DNA of 64,000 bases from Hydractinia symbiolongicarpus (taxonomy: Eukaryota > Cnidaria > Hydrozoa > Anthoathecata > Hydractiniidae): positions 13,653,001 to 13,717,000 of the forward strand of contig NC_079885.1 in the NCBI RefSeq assembly GCF_029227915.1, read 5' to 3'. Within the stretch, counting starts at the first letter, position 1, and every line of letters starts with the position of its first letter. The notes under the pieces are model-generated. The model was not told the origin of the DNA. It saw only the letters and a list, made by a program, of their open reading frames with translations, and did not search any database. Positions 63,601 through 64,000 of the stretch are shown here, in pieces. Made by a program: the position numbers and the translations under genes.

Positions 63601-64000
63601 TACAGTGATGTCTTCAGCTATATATACTTGTTTATAATCTGGTTTGTTTTGTTTTTGATAGATCGCAAGGATTCTCCATGCCCCCATCACGTGCTGCAAC
63701 GACTCCGAACGTTCCACTTTCACCAGGAGTTGCTGCACCACAAGAACCACCTCAAGAACTTGCACCACAAGAACAACAACAAGCGCAGCCGGGCAACCCA
63801 CAAAATGAAAACATTCGTATGAACGCTGGTGTAGGCGGTCCTATGGTTCAAGAGGATGAAGAGGAAAATGATAACCCTCGAAATCGGGATTGGCTGGACT
63901 GGCTGTACATGTCTTTAAGACTGTTAATGTTCCTCAGCATTATATATTTTTATTCTTCTACAAGTAGATTTTTGATGGTTACTATACTCGGATTTATTGT
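18504..64000 (+). CDS. HERPUD: HERPUD (Herp) homologue: ubiquitin-like ER membrane protein, six exons seen, 3' end outside window
   Basis: Joined exons 18504-18635, 30218-30292, 30360-30452, 32185-32294, 61254-61436 and 63662-64000 give about 310 codons in one frame with GT/AG junctions. Exons 1-3 encode the N-terminal ubiquitin-like domain (LTVKTPNQR; QKLIYLGKLLQDHHLLKEV; RTLHLVC). Exon 4 is a Ser/Thr/Pro linker, exon 5 the Tyr/Gln/His-rich region around WYQHSMHNPW, and exon 6 a Gln/Pro-rich and acidic linker, RDWLDWLY and the membrane hairpin (LLMFLSIIYFYSSTSRFLM). In animals HERPUD proteins sit in the ER membrane, are induced by the unfolded protein response and support the HRD1 degradation complex. 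Intron 4 alone is 29 kb of transposons. The stop codon is not in the window. Whether it corresponds to HERPUD1 or HERPUD2 cannot be said. Confidence 0.92.
18775..19013. repeat. Clustered CTGCAACACAGATA inverted motifs in intron 1
   Basis: Four or more copies of AGCTGCAACACAGATA-like motifs in both orientations (around 18777, 18824, 18879 and 18974), two of them as short self-palindromes such as AAAGCTGCAACTCAGATA / TATCAGAGTTGCTGCTTT. Probably a small foldback repeat. Confidence 0.5.
19293..20775. mobile_element. DNA transposon derivative with 24 bp inverted repeats and 6 bp target duplication
   Basis: Termini TACGATGGCCCCTATGGCTC (plus CACTT) match as perfect inverted repeats and are flanked by ATAAGG at 19287-19292 and 20776-20781. 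Subterminal arrays of CACTTCTCTT lie at the left (19311-19410, about six copies) and its complement AAGAGAAGTG at the right (20550-20752, about nine copies). The interior carries an integrase-core fragment (19545-20035). Superfamily uncertain. Confidence 0.75.
19545..20035 (+). pseudogene. Truncated integrase-core (rve-like) gene fragment
   Basis: In frame from 19545: RSDDGTENCILEAVEIALRS and NDEYAGTGSF, then CFMDLIRKNLNEFAIRWNQ and PSGRPDT. This is the signature of an integrase-core family common in cnidarian and fish genomes. The segment that normally carries the catalytic Glu region between SFxxGTxxANxR and the CFMDL motif is deleted, and the frame shifts after PSGRPDT (19793) into 19820-20035. 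Not functional. Confidence 0.6.
22963..23523 (-). mobile_element. Short non-autonomous Helitron (D), complete
   Basis: 561 bp; minus-strand 5' end TCTCTATAATCATACAG at 23523, 3' end CTAG at 22966-22963, flanks A and T. Same architecture as Helitron B, including the GATGACGTCATCAA palindrome (about 23338-23353). Confidence 0.75.
23870..24557. repeat. Spaced direct repeat of about 120 bp
   Basis: 23870-23994 and 24438-24557 share ATATTTTTCTATGTATTTTC and the GTTGCGAAGGAAAAATAATA block at about 90 percent identity. Between them lie ATCGTGAAAGT-type short inverted motifs; no gene is visible. Confidence 0.55.
24686..25812. mobile_element. Tc1/mariner-like MITE with internal satellite
   Basis: Inverted termini CAGTACTGTGAAAAGGTTTG (about 31 bp in total) flanked by TA on both sides (24684-24685, 25813-25814). 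The interior is non-coding and has a tandem array at 24988-25436. ATCGTGGTTCGTGT hairpins sit next to both termini. Confidence 0.7.
24988..25436. repeat. Tandem array, about 58-60 bp unit, eight copies
   Basis: Unit contains AAAATGCGATCTTAAAAAAC followed by ATTTCTATCGCCGCTTTTCG and TTTATAAACTTTT, with 85-95 percent identity between copies. Confidence 0.8.
26027..28900. other. Intron 1 sequence without recognised genes
   Basis: GGAGGGTGTTACGACAAG-type motifs occur at 24418, 26027 and, altered, at 26139 and 26830, and may be ends of a further transposon I could not delimit. A hairpin TTGATGTGGA / TCCACATCAA lies at about 27565-27590. Otherwise AT-rich with no support for coding. Confidence 0.4.
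28940..29882. mobile_element. CAGGG-ended (hAT-like) MITE with TACAT duplication
   Basis: Termini CAGGGAATTCCATGA and its near-complement TCGTGGAATTCCCTG are flanked by TACAT at 28935-28939 and 29883-29887. CACGCG-rich palindromes (ACGCGTGCGATCGCACGCGC) lie at both subtermini. No transposase is visible; a short MADHC... frame inside is not supported. Confidence 0.65.
30218..30292 (+). CDS. HERPUD: HERPUD exon 2
   Basis: 25 codons after a polypyrimidine tract and TTTTTAG, ending before GTAAGT, phase 0. Contains QKLIYLGKLLQDHHLLKEV, the most conserved part of HERPUD ubiquitin-like domains. Confidence 0.92.
30360..30452 (+). CDS. HERPUD: HERPUD exon 3
   Basis: 31 codons after a 67 bp intron ending in a long T run and AG; RTLHLVC closes the ubiquitin-like domain. 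Donor GTAAGT. Confidence 0.92.
30453..32184 (+). other. HERPUD intron 3
   Basis: 1.7 kb of AT-rich sequence with no recognisable gene. A short tandem repeat is present at 32083-32170. The 140-codon frame at 30962-31384 is hydrophobic low-complexity and unsupported. Confidence 0.6.
32083..32170. repeat. Short tandem repeat near exon 4
   Basis: Three copies of a roughly 37 bp unit TTGTTACTGATTGTAGTTTT plus GTCAAATTA, ending 15 bases before the exon 4 acceptor. Confidence 0.6.
32185..32294 (+). CDS. HERPUD: HERPUD exon 4
   Basis: 110 nt, phase 0 to 2, Ser/Thr/Pro-rich linker followed by DGLRYRGYVYQS. Acceptor GTGTAG, donor GTAAAC. Confidence 0.85.
35310..37552. mobile_element. Harbinger-type foldback element with palindromic arms
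   Basis: Termini GGGATCATCTCCACGATCG and GGGACCGTGTCCTCGATCG (inverted) are flanked by TAA at 35307-35309 and 37553-37555, as in PIF/Harbinger. The interior 35680-36330 is two arms of a roughly 55 bp unit (ACGATCGTGTTTTGAT then TTTTTAAACGATCTACGG), head-to-tail in the left arm and inverted in the right, meeting near 36055. A LINE fragment lies inside at 36755-37440. GAAACGA-rich repeats fill the ends. A related terminus occurs at 43515. Confidence 0.65.
36755..37440 (-). pseudogene. LINE reverse transcriptase 3' fragment
   Basis: Minus-strand frames read GSVLSPLLFVLVLQALSMEF, LLYADDLVLIAES (RT motif C) and then MLYGSETWAVKQEDLDCLER, MVRWMCNASLRDR and PRGRPRKTW, the C-terminal half of a LINE protein widespread in animals. 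At least one frame change separates the YADD part from 37105. 5' truncated, so dead. Confidence 0.8.
37564..37930 (+). mobile_element. Helitron-like copy (G), 5' part
   Basis: Begins directly at the CTAG end of copy F with TATATAATAATAATAC and the family's subterminal sequence, including CGGATTGTTGACG around 37870. Breaks off near 37930 (TTCTTGATCAGG). A similar inner segment reappears at 43020-43230 beyond the LINE. Confidence 0.55.
37931..38627. other. Intron 4 stretch without recognised gene
   Basis: Moderate-GC sequence with an inverted pair AACAAGGGCT / AGCCCTTGTT around 38020-38055 and a TATA-like ATATAAAACAAGG at about 38420. It could be part of an LTR, but I could not find paired ends. 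Confidence 0.3.
38628..41610 (-). mobile_element. LINE (CR1/L2-like), 5' truncated, with (ATT)n 3' tail
   Basis: Contains the long ORF 39017-41608 and ends at its 3' side in an ATT microsatellite (38628-38656), the kind of tail seen in L2/CR1-type elements. No start of the endonuclease domain is found upstream of 41608, so the copy is 5' truncated. Confidence 0.75.
39017..41608 (-). CDS. LINE ORF2 fragment: endonuclease C-terminus plus reverse transcriptase
   Basis: 863 codons in one frame. Residues 1-150 are the end of an AP-type endonuclease (IIMGDVNVNYL, SLSDHDC). RT motifs follow: motif A FVDLSKAFDT, motif B GVPQGSILGPILFLLYFND and motif C EFADDTVLYF, then the thumb and a C-terminal region. 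The frame is open to the end, so this is a fairly young copy, but it lacks the N-terminal half of the endonuclease and cannot be autonomous. It lies inside HERPUD intron 4, antisense to the gene. Confidence 0.92.
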   Translation of the reverse strand: MYSRAYISEQLTWKRREDLEANDIECIWLEIFPKNAKSFLICCMYRPPDSSLYPNSRFNEILREMLIAVNKLTLETIIMGDVNVNYLKQGDHREIKDIFKLQSFVQLVKKPTRITQDTETLIDVIFTNKSSTISHTDVLPLSLSDHDCIGCVRKVNHQKFKSRTTRCRNYNKYDPEKLNTDINNHDWQPMYEMSSVESSWEYFKTTVHAIIDKHAPVITKMVKGRSCPWLSAEIKKHMNNRDKLLRKARKTKKASDWCLYRQLKNLCNNKIRVARNGYQKNLLVENRDNPRKFWKTIKSIFPAGKSSSPTNSDKPDAAEKLLYANKFCRYFSDCARKLKDVAFPLRNLIWRYTPIISTRTDKLFHFHYVTKVFVEKELKSLKRKKATGADDIPPGVLKDAATLLSQPLAFIINLSLRTSTIPSDWKIAKVTPLFKGGNSSEETNYRPISVLPIVSKILERAVHHQLIDYLESNNLLSRNQFGYRRKRSTEMATTLLTDNIRKEVDSGNLVGAIFVDLSKAFDTLSHELLLSKLCSYGIKGIALNWFSDYLFNRKQYCVVNNVASEEKSIVCGVPQGSILGPILFLLYFNDFEECVKYSEVIEFADDTVLYFASKRLQDIEDKFNYDLEKIAEYLKDNELVINLRKGKTESMVFGTQKRLSMYSRQMNLYYNDVPISSTTHYKYLGTVLDPSLNMNENFNTIYKRASNKLRLLSSLKMGLTANAVRKIYTAIILPGLSYCSNVQLKFSDTQIKRLESIDNRARILTQQNVPEIRKEIEKRAVLFVKKCLDGNVCDNFQDYFTVKRHQRTTRNNGFLLFIPKVKLEFAKGSFFSMGVSLFNSLPIGIRQCEIFEEFKALCQAHFV
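42027..42250. repeat. Two-copy direct repeat of about 110 bp
   Basis: 42027-42130 and 42141-42250 share AACTTCCACA-GATTGC-GTTAGCT, CATGTCGTTTTAGTATAAAA and GCTGTTTCC; about 80 percent identity. Confidence 0.55.
43263..45008. repeat. AT-rich foldback region enclosing a 60 bp minisatellite
   Basis: Both ends (43263-43490 and 44908-45008) consist of GTATTTTTAAAAATAC palindromes in many copies. A Harbinger-type terminus (TAAGGGATCGTCTCCGAGATC region) starts at 43512. The centre is the array at 43870-44820. No gene is present. Confidence 0.6.
43870..44820. repeat. Minisatellite, about 60 bp unit, roughly 16 copies
   Basis: Unit: TTGCCGTATTTCATTCTAAA, ATGACGAGAAAACGTCCCTG, CGAAGCTCTAAAG. Some variants (TGGTCGTATTT with CATCTCTG) alternate in pairs between 44220 and 44400, showing higher-order duplication. 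Confidence 0.85.
45571..45634. repeat. Near-perfect 31 bp stem hairpin
   Basis: TTGTTGCCGGTAACAAG... pairs with ...CTTGTTACCGGCAACAA around a two-base loop at 45602-45603 with one mismatch. It is the core of a wider foldback repeat: TTTGTTACTAT-GCCTGAAAAT flanks at 45359 and 45732 are direct copies. Confidence 0.75.
46689..47780 (+). pseudogene. DDE_Tnp_4 transposase pseudogene
   Basis: A coiled-coil leader (KKINLLSLENKVLKRKL) is followed by a stop, then KVKYWRGAK, DEFLLTLMRLRLGLLNEDLA (46870-47268). CIIDCTELFIERP (first Asp, about 47263-47300) is in another frame, and LSDCYTGRASDKFI, MADRGFQIREE (second Asp) and HVERAINRIKTYRI (Glu) at 47370-47645 in a third, continuing as LPITMLHHADDIVRTCAALC and SLISKKKKKK. 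All DDE residues are still seen but at least three frame breaks and one stop make it non-functional. The family is the Harbinger/ISL2EU type. Confidence 0.8.
47935..48012 (-). tRNA. tRNA-like sequence (degenerate; SINE head or tRNA pseudogene)
   Basis: On the minus strand ACACTCC at the 5' end pairs with GGAGTGT at the 3' end (7 bp). GTGGTCTAATAGTATGATTC resembles the D arm of tRNA-Glu, GTTCAAATCC the T loop, and CCTAT/ATAGG the anticodon stem, but with an 11-base loop instead of 7. Likely a pseudogene or SINE head and not a working tRNA. Confidence 0.5.
48897..49140 (-). pseudogene. BEL/Pao retrotransposon pol fragment
   Basis: Minus-strand reading gives GKITPITAALKLDLHQLV, LDWDESIPNSLGP and, after a one-base shift, FEMIQEINNIRFQRAVVP, the region of BEL/Pao polyproteins between reverse transcriptase and RNase H. 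Only about 80 codons remain. Confidence 0.7.
49266..51245 (+). pseudogene. Broken reverse transcriptase with C-terminal nuclease-like domain
   Basis: Successive frames: 49269-49757 (VPLDKKPGVRPIGVGEVLRR, AKAFNSINREALL), about 49740-49940 (ITQGDPLGMAIYAIG, AFADDVSAGG), about 49985-50449 (GERHLGASIG, LLPAITGGHI, LSLPPRLGGLGI) and 50340-51245. The last part has a Cys/His cluster (CVCGSKFN...SCKKGGYVSLRHN) and a PD-(D/E)XK-like pattern (EARLDVSA, YLDVRVF) suggestive of a restriction-like endonuclease as in R2-group elements; that classification is inference. At least three frame breaks, an in-frame stop after WWDRLM, and motif A lacking its usual Asp (VIAAKAF) show it is dead. The 5' end is missing. 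Confidence 0.75.
51345..51539 (-). repeat. Helitron-like 5' end fragment
   Basis: Minus-strand 5' end TCTATATAATAATACGCC at 51539, abutting the CTAG end of the next copy. Only about 190 bp of the family are recognisable before the reverse transcriptase remnant. Confidence 0.6.
51540..53630 (-). mobile_element. Long non-autonomous Helitron (E), complete, 2,091 bp
   Basis: Minus-strand 5' end TCCATATAATAATACGC at 53630, 3' end CTAG at 51543-51540 preceded by the CCACGGGCC hairpin. Flanks are A (from T at 53631) and T (from A at 51539). The body contains CTAGCTAGC clusters and the AAAGTTTACACAAAATTTT motifs seen at 21.9 kb and 59.1 kb. No Rep-helicase ORF. Best reference copy for the long form in this window. 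Confidence 0.75.
53702..54195 (-). pseudogene. Unrecognised degenerate ORF pair
   Basis: Minus-strand frames 53986-54195 (MKKSKIDYKRFNSTGEKVPK) and 53702-53887 (MELKSIDSDQKAVVNKDAML), linked by an intermediate frame with DDFIDENPLQDGQSIVDLDA, read as one Lys/Asp-rich helical protein of about 165 residues with two breaks. It adjoins terminal sequences of the Harbinger-like element, so it may be that element's second protein. No family recognised. Confidence 0.35.
54261..54745. repeat. Rearranged copy of the Harbinger-like element's left and right parts
   Basis: 54380-54487 matches 46495-46605 directly, and 54488-54735 matches 48500-48745 as reverse complement, so the transposase-bearing middle is missing and one end is inverted relative to the copy at 46-49 kb. 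Confidence 0.6.
55204..55868. mobile_element. MITE flanked by TTAA
   Basis: Inverted ends GGCGGGTTTCCAC and AGGCCGGTTTCCAC with TTAA at 55200-55203 and 55869-55872, as in piggyBac/Kolobok-type insertion. ATCGATCGACGTCGATCGA palindromes occur next to both ends. Confidence 0.65.
55975..56173 (+). repeat. Helitron-like fragment, left of the hAT-like element
   Basis: Matches 34785-34980 (GCCATTAAG, GGAAACGGATGGAAATAACTG, CCAATATCTCCGTAACC region). The sequence resumes after the insertion at 57775-57905. Confidence 0.55.
56174..57774. mobile_element. hAT-like element with CAGGG ends
   Basis: Ends CAGGGTTCATACGG and CAGGGTTCATACAG (inverted) with a GTACA duplication at 56169-56173 and 57775-57779. 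GTCAGGGAAA occurs repeatedly near both ends (56190-56240, 57637-57748) in the same orientation, so these are not simple inverted subterminal repeats. It carries the ORF at 56832-57281. Confidence 0.7.
56832..57281 (+). pseudogene. hAT-type transposase C-terminal (dimerisation) remnant
   Basis: 149 codons containing LLQLVFTPSHGQICVERGFS then INKTVLETNMKSDSIVARK, the pattern of the hAT C-terminal dimerisation region (ER.FS). A charged coil follows and the frame ends TNQRS; related reading continues out of frame to about 57370. The catalytic domain is missing. Confidence 0.6.
57775..58800. other. Helitron fragment and unassigned intron sequence
   Basis: 57775-57905 continues the Helitron fragment. 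The rest contains small frames such as 58305-58529 (Lys-rich tail) without family resemblance; no supported gene. Confidence 0.4.
58800..60995 (-). mobile_element. Long Helitron-like copy (H) with a nested mini-Helitron array
   Basis: Minus-strand 5' end TCTCTTATTATAATAGG at 60995. The body (59040-59460 and 60070-60960) parallels 52.2-53.6 kb. The 3' end is not found. The array 59458-60069 is inserted within it. Confidence 0.6.
59458..60069 (+). mobile_element. Head-to-tail array of four mini-Helitrons
   Basis: Units 59458-59630, 59631-59762, 59763-59943 and 59944-60069 (173, 132, 181 and 126 bp). Each starts TCTCTTTAATAATAGCC or a close variant (TCTCTATAATAATAGCC, TCTATATTATAATACC), has a GTCTGTCTG tract and ends in a CCCGTGGATTTTTCCACGGG-type hairpin about a dozen bases before ACGACTAG. 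The array lies between A at 59457 and T at 60070, a single Helitron target. Confidence 0.8.
61254..61436 (+). CDS. HERPUD: HERPUD exon 5
   Basis: 183 nt that complete the split Gly codon of exon 4. Encodes LAEWYQHSMHNPWSRYH and a Gln/His/Tyr-rich helix matching the region before the membrane segment in HERPUD proteins. Acceptor TTTTCAG, donor GTAAGT. Confidence 0.88.
61437..63661 (+). other. HERPUD intron 5
   Basis: 2.2 kb with no recognised gene or delimited repeat. Ordinary AT-rich intron sequence ending in TTGATAG before exon 6. Confidence 0.6.
63662..64000 (+). CDS. HERPUD: HERPUD exon 6 (open at window end)
   Basis: Acceptor TTGATAG, frame completes the split Ile codon. Encodes a Pro/Gln linker, an acidic stretch, RDWLDWLY and the hydrophobic hairpin; the frame is still open at 64000. 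Confidence 0.9.

Overview
This is AT-rich animal genomic DNA with spliced genes and a very heavy load of nested transposons. The virus-like element it carries and the other retroelement families resemble those I know from cnidarian genomes, so a cnidarian, perhaps a hydrozoan, is the best guess. That assignment is inference and the species is not identifiable from the sequence.

Layout. 1-1630 is the body and 5' end of a non-autonomous Helitron on the minus strand. A second short Helitron (1631-18029) follows directly and is split by a 15.8 kb Polinton/Maverick at 2183-17994. The Polinton has 260 bp terminal inverted repeats that differ at one position and a TGACA target duplication. It carries a protein-primed DNA polymerase B (in two overlapping ORFs), SAP-like proteins, a retroviral-type integrase, an FtsK/HerA-type packaging ATPase, a major capsid protein, a penton-like minor capsid protein and eight further conserved or small ORFs, mostly with membrane segments. 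No adenain-like protease is visible. The genes are packed on both strands with 1-47 nt overlaps, 37-41 bp divergent promoters and palindromic hairpins at 3' ends, so the whole thing reads as an integrated virus genome.

The one host gene recognised starts 509 bp beyond the Polinton: a HERPUD (Herp) homologue, a ubiquitin-like ER membrane protein of ER-associated degradation. Its exons lie at 18504-18635, 30218-30292, 30360-30452, 32185-32294, 61254-61436 and 63662 to beyond the window end. Introns 1 (11.6 kb) and 4 (29 kb) are filled with transposons.

Intron contents. Intron 1 holds Helitrons, a 1.48 kb DNA transposon derivative with an integrase-core fragment, a Tc1/mariner-like MITE with an internal 60 bp satellite, and a CAGGG-ended MITE. 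Intron 4 holds a long Helitron with a Harbinger-type foldback inserted near its 3' tip, a LINE with an 863-codon ORF, a 60 bp minisatellite, a DDE_Tnp_4 transposase pseudogene, a tRNA-like sequence, a BEL/Pao fragment, a broken reverse transcriptase, a full-length 2.1 kb Helitron, a TTAA-flanked MITE, a hAT-like element and a head-to-tail array of four mini-Helitrons.

Most notable: the polymerase gene of an otherwise intact young Polinton is broken exactly where a copy of its own N-terminal module has been inserted between the exonuclease and polymerase domains; SAP-module genes upstream have expanded by tandem duplication; and hairpins sit at the ends of its genes.
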